From: Muribaculaceae bacterium
GTDB taxonomy: Bacteria > Bacteroidota > Bacteroidia > Bacteroidales > Muribaculaceae
Reading direction: 5' to 3'
Assembly (NCBI GenBank): GCA_022510425.1
Contig: JAFLTO010000015.1
Span: 1-64,000 of the forward strand
DNA: 64,000 nt
The number at the start of each line of letters is the position of its first letter. Positions within the stretch are counted from its first letter, which is position 1. A program made the translations under genes and the position numbers. The notes under the pieces are model-generated. The model was not told the DNA's origin. It did not search any database and saw only the letters and a program-made list of their open reading frames with translations. This document shows, piece after piece, positions 1 through 9,788 of the stretch.

Positions 1-296
1 ATATAATCGCTGTAATACAAAAATACTAAAGGCCGGTTCTTCTGTAACAGTTGAACCGGTCTTTGTAAATCTACAAAAGTACAGATCCCTGAACACCTCT
101 AAAAGGTGTACTTCAGTTTATGCTTACTCTTTTCGAATTCCTCCTGAGTTATCACCAGCTTAACTAAATTAAAAAGCCGCCAGAAAAATTTATGTTTAAT
201 CTGACAGCTTCTTGTTACTCAATATGTGTTGGATTTATCCCAACATATATTTATCGATAGCTAATTGTCTTATTTTTCTGTCTTAATTTAATGTCC

Positions 297-1580
297 TTAA
301 TTGAATTCGGAAACTTTTTCCAACACAACATTACCATCCACATACTTGGCAGTAATGTATTTAGTAATCTTAGACTGCCCGTCCTGTACATTGACTTTGA
401 AAACTCCCTCTCCTTCATAGGATACTGTAACATCATGCGATCCGATACTTTCACTATCCTCAGAACGGAAAATCCAAACTCCTAAACCATCATTTTCACC
501 CGTATTTTCTTCATATTCTTTTCTTAGAGTTGATATCAAACTAGGAGAAAGATGTTTTTCATAATAGCTTTTATCAGATGATAAATTCTGGGTTCCAAAA
601 ACATATTTCCGATAGAACTCCTTTATAAAAACCTTAATTTCATCTACATGTTGACCTGCAGTATTTGCTGCTTCTTCATTAATTTCACTTACAGTTGCAT
701 ATGTAGCAGGATTGTTTATATTAACTCCAGGATTCTGTTTTAGGAAATCGTTATATTCATTACCATTGAAATCACCCATAAATACTAATACACCGGCAAT
801 AGATTGATTTTTTGGTAAAATTTGAGCAGAAATAGCCACATTATAATTATGAAAATATTTATAAAGATTTTGGTCTGTTACAACAAATACATGGCTTTCG
901 TCAGGCATAAGATTGACACCCGGTTCAACATAAAGCTTCGAATTATTTAACCCGGGTCCATAGGCTACATTTATTTCCAAATTATATTCATCTCCTTTAA
1001 TCTCATGATTAAGTTGATTGGTCAGTTTGGCACTTATCTTCACATTATTTCTAAGGCCTTCAATATTATTTCCAGCCACCCAATGAATATCCTGATAATT
1101 AACAACAAGTGACTCTCCATTTTTATTATATGTTTGTTCCGTCAGAAACAAAGTGTATTTTGATGGTTGGAAAAGTAAATCCAATTGGTAATCATCAATT
1201 TTCTTTACAGGGACTCCTGTAAGCTGGGCCAATTGAAAGACACTTGGATCAAGTTTAACTATACCTCTACTATTGATAATTTCCGCTTCCTTATTATCTT
1301 TCACATCAATATAAAGAAGTTGTCCACCTGGTTCATATTCTGCTACATATATTGAATCCTGAAGATTGACTTTGACCTTTTTATAATCTAAAGAATCTAC
1401 CACATTTGAAACCTTCATTTTCGACACAAGAGGATATAAAGAATTTACAGCTGAAAGATCCTTATCATTTACCGCCAATGCAAATTCCTTTGCAACTCTT
1501 TCCGCTTCGCCTTTCTTGCTATCGCAAGAAACTGTTAGCAATAAAAATATTCCACTAATTAAAAAAAGTTTTGTGTGCAT
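297..1580 (-). CDS. hypothetical lipoprotein
   Basis: 427-aa ORF with lipoprotein signal (LLLTVSCDS). Confidence 0.8.
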   Translation of the reverse strand: MHTKLFLISGIFLLLTVSCDSKKGEAERVAKEFALAVNDKDLSAVNSLYPLVSKMKVSNVVDSLDYKKVKVNLQDSIYVAEYEPGGQLLYIDVKDNKEAEIINSRGIVKLDPSVFQLAQLTGVPVKKIDDYQLDLLFQPSKYTLFLTEQTYNKNGESLVVNYQDIHWVAGNNIEGLRNNVKISAKLTNQLNHEIKGDEYNLEINVAYGPGLNNSKLYVEPGVNLMPDESHVFVVTDQNLYKYFHNYNVAISAQILPKNQSIAGVLVFMGDFNGNEYNDFLKQNPGVNINNPATYATVSEINEEAANTAGQHVDEIKVFIKEFYRKYVFGTQNLSSDKSYYEKHLSPSLISTLRKEYEENTGENDGLGVWIFRSEDSESIGSHDVTVSYEGEGVFKVNVQDGQSKITKYITAKYVDGNVVLEKVSEFN

Positions 1581-1677
1581 ATTTATTAATGTAAATATAG
1601 ATAAAGATCACTTATACTAAAAATAACTGATAGTCTTTATCTTAAAATGAAAAAGGTTTTTGTATTAGTTTAATTAT

Positions 1678-2583
1678 TTATTTAAACTTTTGCAAGTCTT
1701 TTAGATAATCAGCATTGATTTTTTGATATTTCACTATTATAGAAGGATCGTCACATTTGTTGGCCAATTCCATTATTTTTGTTGCTTGAGCAGTGCACTC
1801 ACTTGTTTTTTGTATTAATTCTAAGTTAGCATCTGTGTCTCCTTCTTTTACTTTTTTGGCCAATGCTAATGCCTCTTTAGTAAGAGTTTTGTATTGCTGA
1901 AGTGCTTTTTCACATTCTTCTTTTATATCTTCAGTTGTTCCAGCTGAAGAGTTTTCTTCAAAGTCATAACCGGTTATTTCTTCAGTTTCTACTGAAACTG
2001 TTTCTATTTCTTCAATAGGAATTTCCATAATATTTTCTTGAAGGACAGTGGAAGAACCTCCTCCTTTATAAGCTATAAATTTAGCAGACCTGGAATTAGG
2101 CTTTACCACTAAATATTTGCCTCTTTTACATATTTGATTCCAATGTTCTTGACTGTCATCTTCTTTCCATTCTTGAAGAGTCTGAGATTCTTGCATTCTA
2201 GCTCTTGTCGAACCTGGTTGTATAACATAATGAAATTCACCATTATCCCAATCATAATCGTAATCTATATGGTATGACGGGAGATCTGAAATTTCAATGT
2301 GATCCTCATCTTCAACCGTAACAGATAATCCAAAACTATAATCTGAGGCAACGCTTTTATTAACCTTAATAGACAATGAAGAAACTAAACTTTTTACATT
2401 TTCACCATCTTCTTTTTCATCTATTAATTTTATTGTAGCCTCATTATCGGAAATACTTATAAAGTTACCTAATTGACCAAGTTGAGGGTCAACTGTTAAC
2501 GTTACAGAATTGGAGTCACTTCCTCCGCAGGAAGCCAATGTGACGAGTATTGATATACTCAAAAAAGTTTTAATCTTTTTCAT
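1678..2583 (-). CDS. hypothetical lipoprotein
   Basis: 301-aa ORF with lipobox (LVTLASCGG). Confidence 0.8.
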   Translation of the reverse strand: MKKIKTFLSISILVTLASCGGSDSNSVTLTVDPQLGQLGNFISISDNEATIKLIDEKEDGENVKSLVSSLSIKVNKSVASDYSFGLSVTVEDEDHIEISDLPSYHIDYDYDWDNGEFHYVIQPGSTRARMQESQTLQEWKEDDSQEHWNQICKRGKYLVVKPNSRSAKFIAYKGGGSSTVLQENIMEIPIEEIETVSVETEEITGYDFEENSSAGTTEDIKEECEKALQQYKTLTKEALALAKKVKEGDTDANLELIQKTSECTAQATKIMELANKCDDPSIIVKYQKINADYLKDLQKFK

Positions 2584-3409
2584 TTAATTTATCTTGAAAT
2601 GATGATACTCTTTCTTGTATTAGTTTAGTGTATTTTGCTTCCATCTCCTTATATTTTTTCGTTTGTTCCGGAGAAAGAGTTTCAGGATATTTTATTAATT
2701 CTTCGTTTAATTCTTTTGATAGATTTAATAATATTTCAGCTCTATTGGTAATGGCAGTAAAATTATCAGGATCCACATTTGCGGGATTTAATATACCTTC
2801 ATATATTTGTGAATAAAGGTTAAGTATCTGATCTCCACTGATCCCTTTTTCCTGGGCTGTTCTTGCAATTTCTCCCCATGTTTCCCAAGAAAGATTTCCT
2901 GCAATGCCAATAGGCATAAAGTAATTTATTGATTTTATAGTTTCAGCTATTTTATCGTCTTCATCTGCTTTATTCCGATATGTAAATGTAAAAGAATCAG
3001 TAGATCCCTTTTGTCTCTTTAAAAATTCATAAAATCGGAGAAGTTCCGGTCTCTCAAGATCAAATTTGATTCCATAACCTTGCTTTTCAAAATCTTTATC
3101 ATAAAAAACTATACTTGTTGCCACAGCTGTAATTTTCTCGTCTGCTTCTTCTGTGGTCATCTCCTTAAGTTCTGGTATTTCGAAATTAAGAACCAGATTT
3201 ACTGTAAAATTTAGTTCTGCAGAATCATTGCTATTGTTTTTGTAAGTTCTATAGCTTAATTCAGCTTGGGTGTTTACAAGGGAAATCAAATTCTTTAAAT
3301 TACCATCTTCATAGATAGTAACTAAAGATTCAATGTCTTTCCCACCTTTTGAGCAGGCACTAAATAGTAGCCCTATTATCATTAAATTTAATAAAAAAGT
3401 TTTATTCAT
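2570..3409 (-). CDS. hypothetical lipoprotein
   Basis: 279-aa ORF with lipobox (GLLFSACSK); overlaps the next gene by 14 bp. Confidence 0.8.
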   Translation of the reverse strand: MNKTFLLNLMIIGLLFSACSKGGKDIESLVTIYEDGNLKNLISLVNTQAELSYRTYKNNSNDSAELNFTVNLVLNFEIPELKEMTTEEADEKITAVATSIVFYDKDFEKQGYGIKFDLERPELLRFYEFLKRQKGSTDSFTFTYRNKADEDDKIAETIKSINYFMPIGIAGNLSWETWGEIARTAQEKGISGDQILNLYSQIYEGILNPANVDPDNFTAITNRAEILLNLSKELNEELIKYPETLSPEQTKKYKEMEAKYTKLIQERVSSFQDKLNEKD

Positions 3410-3506
3410 AATTCATAATTATTAAGCGACTAAATTCATATAACAGTAAGATTTAATTCGCCATTATTCATATTAAATTACAATAATGGCCTTCTATTAG
3501 ATGCTG

Positions 3507-3740
3507 AACCAACATAGTTTACTAAGCCGGTTTATTATTTACACGAATCCATTTATATTTTACATTTCCATGATAAGTGATGTCTGTAACCCATTTATAC
3601 CATGTATTATTTCCTATCTGATCATCTTCTCTAAGAGTTAGTCCCAATTCCTTTAGCATTTGAAATTTCATTCCAGTTTTAATATTACTCCTTGTGGCAT
3701 TTATAACATTGGCCTTAAATATTTCGCATAATGTTTATTC
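3507..3740 (-). pseudogene. decayed 3' fragment of a paralogue of the 624-aa protein at 4005-5879
   Basis: Nucleotide similarity to 4021-4255 (e.g. ttattatttacacg.atccat.tatatttta and ccatgataagt.atgtctgta) with no intact ORF. Confidence 0.75.
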
Positions 3741-3754
3741 CAATGATCATTCTT

Positions 3755-3960
3755 TAATTAACCTTAATCAATAAAGAAGATACAAAAGATTTTACATCTT
3801 CTCCTTCTCCGATTTCTTTTCTCTCAATCAAGTTACTGTTGTTTCATTGTAATTAACGTATATAAAATTACCGAGCTGTCCTAAATGAAGATCCACAGTT
3901 AAAGTTACTAAGTTTGTGTCCTTACTTTCACATGATGTAAGAAGAAGAAACCTCGATAAT
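3755..3960 (-). pseudogene. decayed 5' fragment of a paralogue of the 301-aa lipoprotein
   Basis: Similarity to 2360-2540 (taaccttaat.., ataaa.ttacc.a.ctg.cc.a..tga.g.tc.ac.gtta), frame broken. Confidence 0.65.
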
Positions 3961-4004
3961 CCTAAAATGATATGAGACTAATTTATAGGATAGTTTTATT
4001 TTAT

Positions 4005-5879
4005 TTAAAATAAGGAGGTCTTGCGACTTGTTCCTACATAATCAATAACACCCGTTTTATTATTTACACGGATCCATCTATATTTAATATCGCCATGATA
4101 AGTTATGTCTGTAGCTAACTTATACCAAGTATAATTTCCGATCTGATCATCTTTTGTTAGTGCACAGTTCATATCAATTAGCATTTGTAATTTCATTCCA
4201 TTTTCAATATTTCCAGCAAGTGCTTTGTCAACATTGGCTTTACCATATAGATTGTATAATTTCTGAAGAAGAGCTTTCCCTGCTTTTTGTCTTTCTTGTT
4301 GAGCCAAAGTCTCATTTTGACTATTTACATATTGATATTCTTGACCAGAAACGGTAGTTAGTATCCCATCGCCATATAACAGATTTCCATTATTATATCC
4401 CCTAATAAAATTATTAATAACATTCAAACCATTACTACCATGATCTCCTACGAAAATATTACCATTAGGATGAGAAACCCGATATTTAGATGCCTCTGGA
4501 AAAACTTCTATTATTGTACCATCCTGTAAGGTCAAATGAGCCTTTTTCACTGATCCTCCACTGAAACTTATATAATCATCATTTTTGAAACTTACTTCAG
4601 TATAGCTGCCCTTATCTACAGAAATAACCTCAAAATTAGGAATTCTCAATTCTCTAATACCATCAGGATTTAATCCAGTCTTAGTTATTTTATAATATTG
4701 AGGCGATTTACTATCACTAAAATCATAACCATATTTTAAAGTTGCAAGATTAGTATTAGGAATAACTGTTTGGATATAATAAAACTCTAAATCAATTTGT
4801 TTTTTAGTTCCATCTGATTTAGTGTATTCAAAATACATCTTATCAAGATCTTTTTCTGCTTTATGATTAATTCCTTCAATTCTACCTTCTAATGGCTCAT
4901 TAAAATATTCATATCCTAACCCATACAGTTGATTTACGCTTTTTATCTTTTTATCATCATTTAGATTTATTTCTTCTACACTTCTAGTATTCAACCATTT
5001 AGTAATCATTTCATCTCCATTAGGGAATAATACACTATCATTAATCCCACTTCCTTTTAAGATTACACCATCTGGTAAAGTTATTTGATAATCGCCGATT
5101 ACATTGGCATCATATTCTAAATCTTGATCTGCACCTTTCTTTAACGATAGAGTTTTATCATCTCGTTTATCTTTAGGTTCTACAAAAGAGGCAAAGTCGC
5201 CATTAGATTTTTTTATAAATCTTATTCCTTCCTTATAATGTTCAATAATGGTTCCGTCATCTAAATTGTCAGTTCTTTCTAAAGTAAATCCTGCTTTTTC
5301 CGGTGTAGTATATAAAGATTTTTCAAAAGCTTGTTGAGCTTGAGATTGTTTCTCCTCTAAATAAGATGTGGTAAGAGCCAAGGGGTCTTTTGAAGGATCA
5401 AGCGTTACATAGATATTTTTAAGAATCGCACTGTTGAATCCGTAATTATCACTCACTCCTGTTACAGACGTCACTACTGCAGCCCCTTCTAAATCAAATA
5501 TTGTCCACTCTCCATTAGTTGGAAGAACTTTTTTCTTAGTCTTTTTCCCTTTTTCTGTAATATCAAAACCATTTGAAATCACTATTTCGTCTTTTTCTAT
5601 GTTTGGCACTCCATTATTCATATTAAAACGTTGTAAATGAAGGGCGGTAAGAGGAAGAAACTCACTTGCATTCTTTTTATAAGCTAATTTTGAAACAAAT
5701 CTCAAATCAGAATCATTTGTTGAACCCGGAAAGATAGTATTATTAGCCAGTTTATATGTATCCTTAAGATAATCTTGAAGGCTTACCCAGTTTTCATCAC
5801 TCGTTTGAGAGTAGAGCTTAAACGGAAGAATAGTCACAAAAGTAACTACTATCAAAAATGTGAATAAAAGCTTTTTCAT
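4005..5879 (-). CDS. hypothetical secreted protein
   Basis: 624-aa ORF with signal peptide. Confidence 0.8.
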   Translation of the reverse strand: MKKLLFTFLIVVTFVTILPFKLYSQTSDENWVSLQDYLKDTYKLANNTIFPGSTNDSDLRFVSKLAYKKNASEFLPLTALHLQRFNMNNGVPNIEKDEIVISNGFDITEKGKKTKKKVLPTNGEWTIFDLEGAAVVTSVTGVSDNYGFNSAILKNIYVTLDPSKDPLALTTSYLEEKQSQAQQAFEKSLYTTPEKAGFTLERTDNLDDGTIIEHYKEGIRFIKKSNGDFASFVEPKDKRDDKTLSLKKGADQDLEYDANVIGDYQITLPDGVILKGSGINDSVLFPNGDEMITKWLNTRSVEEINLNDDKKIKSVNQLYGLGYEYFNEPLEGRIEGINHKAEKDLDKMYFEYTKSDGTKKQIDLEFYYIQTVIPNTNLATLKYGYDFSDSKSPQYYKITKTGLNPDGIRELRIPNFEVISVDKGSYTEVSFKNDDYISFSGGSVKKAHLTLQDGTIIEVFPEASKYRVSHPNGNIFVGDHGSNGLNVINNFIRGYNNGNLLYGDGILTTVSGQEYQYVNSQNETLAQQERQKAGKALLQKLYNLYGKANVDKALAGNIENGMKLQMLIDMNCALTKDDQIGNYTWYKLATDITYHGDIKYRWIRVNNKTGVIDYVGTSRKTSLF

Positions 5880-5898
5880 TTCGTTATTTCTTAGTTTT

Positions 5899-6495
5899 TT
5901 AATTATATATTTTCAATTCATATTCTTTTGTGATATCTATTCCATCTTTAATGAAATATTCTTTCATTATACAGAGGATATTTTCAATATGAATAGGAGA
6001 AAGAGAAGGGAAATACTTCCTAAATTTTTCAACTGGCAATCTCTTTTCTTTAATTCTTTCCCCTAAAAGTATTTCTGCTCCCTGCTTTGCACCACGAGAA
6101 AGATAAACAAACTCTTTTGGCTGGATCCCAATGGCATTTCCAATCCTTTTTGCTACATCAAATACCGTAAGATCACCTACATATTTAAAATTATGAATAG
6201 TCTCCTCGACATTTTCATATAAATCCTCAAAGTCTTTATAATTATTATTCCAATGTTTAGCATCCATTAATTTTGATACTACTTTATCGTAAGCTTCTTT
6301 ACGCCATATAAGATGTTTTTGATGAGCATTTCTTAATAGGGCTCTCGCTTTCTCCTGATCCTTATTCTCGGGAAAAAGAATGATCTCTTTTGTTTCTTCT
6401 AATTCTTTTTTAAGAGGTAAAGTAATATTATTAATATAGAAATCAACTAATTCATCTAATGAATCAAATTTTCTTTTTATTTTTTTAGATTTCAT
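5899..6495 (-). CDS. hypothetical protein
   Basis: ORF with likely start at MKSKKIKRKFDSL. Confidence 0.6.
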   Translation of the reverse strand: MKSKKIKRKFDSLDELVDFYINNITLPLKKELEETKEIILFPENKDQEKARALLRNAHQKHLIWRKEAYDKVVSKLMDAKHWNNNYKDFEDLYENVEETIHNFKYVGDLTVFDVAKRIGNAIGIQPKEFVYLSRGAKQGAEILLGERIKEKRLPVEKFRKYFPSLSPIHIENILCIMKEYFIKDGIDITKEYELKIYN

Positions 6496-6790
6496 CAATT
6501 GAAAATTTTTTATTTCTTGCAAAGATAGGTTAAGGAATTGTAAAAAGCTATGAATCAGCGTGTCGGATGTTGTCGCAATTCGAGTCCAATTTGGACACAT
6601 TTAATTCCCAGAAAATCAAATTCACCCCAAAGCCAACCTGCCTCGCTGAATTACAAACATGCTCACCCCATTATACACCGGATTCGCATAGATTCAGTTT
6701 TTTCCTATATCACCTATCTTATTTCCCTTCGAAGAGGTCACGGAAGAAGTTGAAATGCTGAATTTTCATATATTGACAAATCGTATTTTA

Positions 6791-6867
6791 CTTGTTTTCA
6801 GAATATTAGGCTAAAACTTTGCATTTATAGCATTTTTAAGACCTAAAACTTTGCATTTATAGCATTT
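6791..6867. repeat. 77-bp perfect direct repeat, left copy
   Basis: Identical to 8217-8293; contains two copies of ctaaaactttgcatttatagcattt. Confidence 0.95.
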
Positions 6868-6899
6868 AATATTTACATTTGCATATATATTAGGGTTTT

Positions 6900-8186
6900 A
6901 TGGATTTTATAAAGATACTTGCTGAACAAAAAGAAGAACTTCATTCAATCAATCTTGATAAATTAGTAAAAAGAGCTGAAGAAAAAGACATTGATCTTGA
7001 CAGTAAATTTGCTCAAGTAGTGATCGGGGTCAGAAGATGTGGGAAATCCACTCTATGTCAAAAGGTGTTGATTGAACATAATGTAAAATTCGGATATATA
7101 AATTTTGACGATGACAGGTTAATAGGTCTTAAAGCTGAACATTTCGACGAACTTCTTTCTGCTTTGTATAGACTGAATGGTGATTTTTCCCATCTTTTTC
7201 TTGATGAAATTCAAAATATCGAGCATTGGGAATTATTTGTAAACCGACTGCTCAGACAATCTATAAAACTTTTAATAACCGGAAGTAATGCAAATCTTTT
7301 AAGTGGAGAATTGGCCACACATCTAACCGGCCGATACAATTCTATCGAATTACTACCATTTTCTTTTTCTGAATACTGTGAGGCTAAATCAATAAGTAAT
7401 AACCAGTTCACTACAAAAAGCAAAGCTCTCTTAAAAAAAGCGTTTGATGAATATCTGTTACGAGGAGGCTTTCCGGAAATAGTTGAGGGGAGTGCCCCTA
7501 AAAATTATGCTATGAATCTTTTATCCACAATAGTAAATAAAGATGTAGCTCGTAGGTATCGTGTGAAATACACTGATGTTTTATGGAAACTTACAAATGT
7601 ATTGTTGGAAAATACCGGAAGAATTATTTCTCCTGCTAATTTGGCAGAGGAACTTGGTGTGAAATCATATCATACAATTGAAAAATATATTGAATATCTC
7701 GTTAACGCTTATTTAATTGTACCAGCCAAAAAATTTTCTACCAAATCAATTGAACGGAAAAATTCTTCCAAATCTTATGCCATCGATATGGCTTTTATTT
7801 CCCAACACGGAGATAAATTTCAAAGTGAAGATTTAGGATGGAGAATTGAGAATATTGTGGCGTTGGAATTGATAAGGAGAAAGCCCAGAACCAATGTTGG
7901 GGAAGTGTATTTTTTAAAAAAAGGAAGAGAATTTGACGTGGATTTTGTGCTGACTGATAGCTCAAGAATAACAGAACTTATTCAAGTGACTTATGATTTT
8001 AAAGATCCTTCTATAAAACTATTTAATAGGGAAATTGGAAATCTTATAAAAGCTTCTAAAAGTACAGGATGTAAAAATCTTACATTAATTATAGGAGAAG
8101 GGGAACCAAAAGAAATTATTAAGGAGGGATTGACTGTAAAAGTAAAAATGATTGAGAACTGGTTGTTAAATCCTTTCCATAATTAG
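6900..8186 (+). CDS. AAA_14/DUF4143-type ATP-binding protein
   Basis: 428 aa, Walker A GVRRCGKST, 'LLFLDEIQNIEHWE'-like Walker B (HLFLDEIQNIEHWE). Confidence 0.85.
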   Translation: MDFIKILAEQKEELHSINLDKLVKRAEEKDIDLDSKFAQVVIGVRRCGKSTLCQKVLIEHNVKFGYINFDDDRLIGLKAEHFDELLSALYRLNGDFSHLFLDEIQNIEHWELFVNRLLRQSIKLLITGSNANLLSGELATHLTGRYNSIELLPFSFSEYCEAKSISNNQFTTKSKALLKKAFDEYLLRGGFPEIVEGSAPKNYAMNLLSTIVNKDVARRYRVKYTDVLWKLTNVLLENTGRIISPANLAEELGVKSYHTIEKYIEYLVNAYLIVPAKKFSTKSIERKNSSKSYAIDMAFISQHGDKFQSEDLGWRIENIVALELIRRKPRTNVGEVYFLKKGREFDVDFVLTDSSRITELIQVTYDFKDPSIKLFNREIGNLIKASKSTGCKNLTLIIGEGEPKEIIKEGLTVKVKMIENWLLNPFHN

Positions 8187-8216
8187 GAATTACAAGATTA
8201 AGACTGAATTAACCAT

Positions 8217-8293
8217 CTTGTTTTCAGAATATTAGGCTAAAACTTTGCATTTATAGCATTTTTAAGACCTAAAACTTTGCATTTATAGCATTT
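8217..8293. repeat. 77-bp perfect direct repeat, right copy
   Basis: Identical to 6791-6867. Confidence 0.95.
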
Positions 8294-8367
8294 TGCGATA
8301 AAGATTTGAAGGACCATTTCCCTTCGGAAAGGTCGCGGAAAAATCATGGTTGAGTATATTTGCATCA

Positions 8368-8385
8368 GACGTGGCACGCCACGTC
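8368..8385. repeat. perfect palindrome GACGTGGC-AC-GCCACGTC
   Basis: 8-bp arms with a 2-nt centre, read directly. Confidence 0.7.
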
Positions 8386-8585
8386 CCTACAATCGTTTGA
8401 TTTTCAATTATAATTTTAATTTTGGGGAACTATCGGGATAATCATATAAAATATTTAGGCAACAATAGATTTATGGCTGAGGATTGCCATAAAGTCATGA
8501 AGATATCAGAGAAGTATGGAAATAAATAAAAGTATATATTTTTTCGTTATTAAGTAGGATGTAAAAAGTAATCTTTTTCGGATAA

Positions 8586-9788
8586 ATGTCAGCAATAAAG
8601 AAACCTAATCTGTTAGTATTAATTATATCAGCCATTATTGGAGGTATACTTTGCGGATGGTGGATGAATGAATCCGCAACACGTATTTTTGTTACATTCA
8701 ATTCCCTCTTCAGTAATTTTTTAGGTTTCTGCATTCCCTTAATAATTATAGGATTCGTCACTCCGGCTATTGCCGATTTAGGATTAAAAGCCGGAAAGAT
8801 GCTGTTAACCACTGTAATTTTGGCTTATGGAGTGACTCTGGGAGCAGGTTTGTTAAGTTATTTTGTAAGCGACAGTTTCTTTCCTTCAATGTTAACTGTA
8901 GAAACAATAGATTCCACCATTGAAGAAGCTCAGGTATTGCCACCATATTTTAACATCGCGATGCCTCCTCTTCTTGATATAATGTCAGCTTTACTTTTAT
9001 CTTTTCTTGTAGGCATAGGCCTGACCCGGATTAATTCTGAATCCAACACTATAAAGAAAGGATTCATGGAATTTCGTGAAATCGTTTCTTGGATAATCAG
9101 AAAGATTATTGTGCCTTTATTGCCTGTGTATATTTTCGGGATATTCCTCAAGATGTCGTATTCAGGCGAGGTAAACTCTATTATGGTAGATTTTTCAAAA
9201 GTTATACTTGTAATTTTTGTGTTGCATCTTGTATGGCTTTTTGTTCTATATCTGGCTGGTAGTTTCTTCTCGAGGAAAGAGAAAAATCCCTTGAAATTAT
9301 TATGGACCATGCTTCCTGCATATTTCACCGCTTTGGGTACCTCTTCATCAGCGGCTACCATACCTGTAACTTTGCGCCAGACTATCAAAATGGGGGTGAA
9401 TGAAGATATAGCAGGATTTACGATTCCTTTGTGTGCCACAATCAACCTTTCGGGAAGTGCTTTGAAAATAGTAGCTTGTTCGGTAGCTCTTATGATAATG
9501 AAGGGTATGCCTTATGATTTTGGAATGTTCGCCTACTTTGTGGCAATGATGGGTGTAGCTTTGGTGGCTGCACCGGGTGTACCCGGTGGTTCCATCATGG
9601 CAGCTTTAGGTCTTTTAACCTCAATCATTGGATTTTCAGAGAGTGACTGCGCATTAATGATTGCTCTATACATTGCTATGGATAGCTTCGGAACAGCATG
9701 TAATGTCACCGGAGACGGTGCTATATCCTTGGTGGTTGACCGCTTCTTCTCAAAAAAAGCTTCTTCCTACCAGCCAGTTTTCAACTAA
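8586..9788 (+). CDS. dicarboxylate/amino acid:cation symporter
   Basis: 400 aa, multi-TM, GTSSSAATIPVTLR motif of the DAACS family. Confidence 0.9.
   Translation: MSAIKKPNLLVLIISAIIGGILCGWWMNESATRIFVTFNSLFSNFLGFCIPLIIIGFVTPAIADLGLKAGKMLLTTVILAYGVTLGAGLLSYFVSDSFFPSMLTVETIDSTIEEAQVLPPYFNIAMPPLLDIMSALLLSFLVGIGLTRINSESNTIKKGFMEFREIVSWIIRKIIVPLLPVYIFGIFLKMSYSGEVNSIMVDFSKVILVIFVLHLVWLFVLYLAGSFFSRKEKNPLKLLWTMLPAYFTALGTSSSAATIPVTLRQTIKMGVNEDIAGFTIPLCATINLSGSALKIVACSVALMIMKGMPYDFGMFAYFVAMMGVALVAAPGVPGGSIMAALGLLTSIIGFSESDCALMIALYIAMDSFGTACNVTGDGAISLVVDRFFSKKASSYQPVFN

Noticed and set aside
9781-9788. Overlap of convergent stop regions (symporter/YifB) as unusual
   Set aside because: Small 3' overlaps are common in compact genomes; frr/TrmH nearby shows the same.
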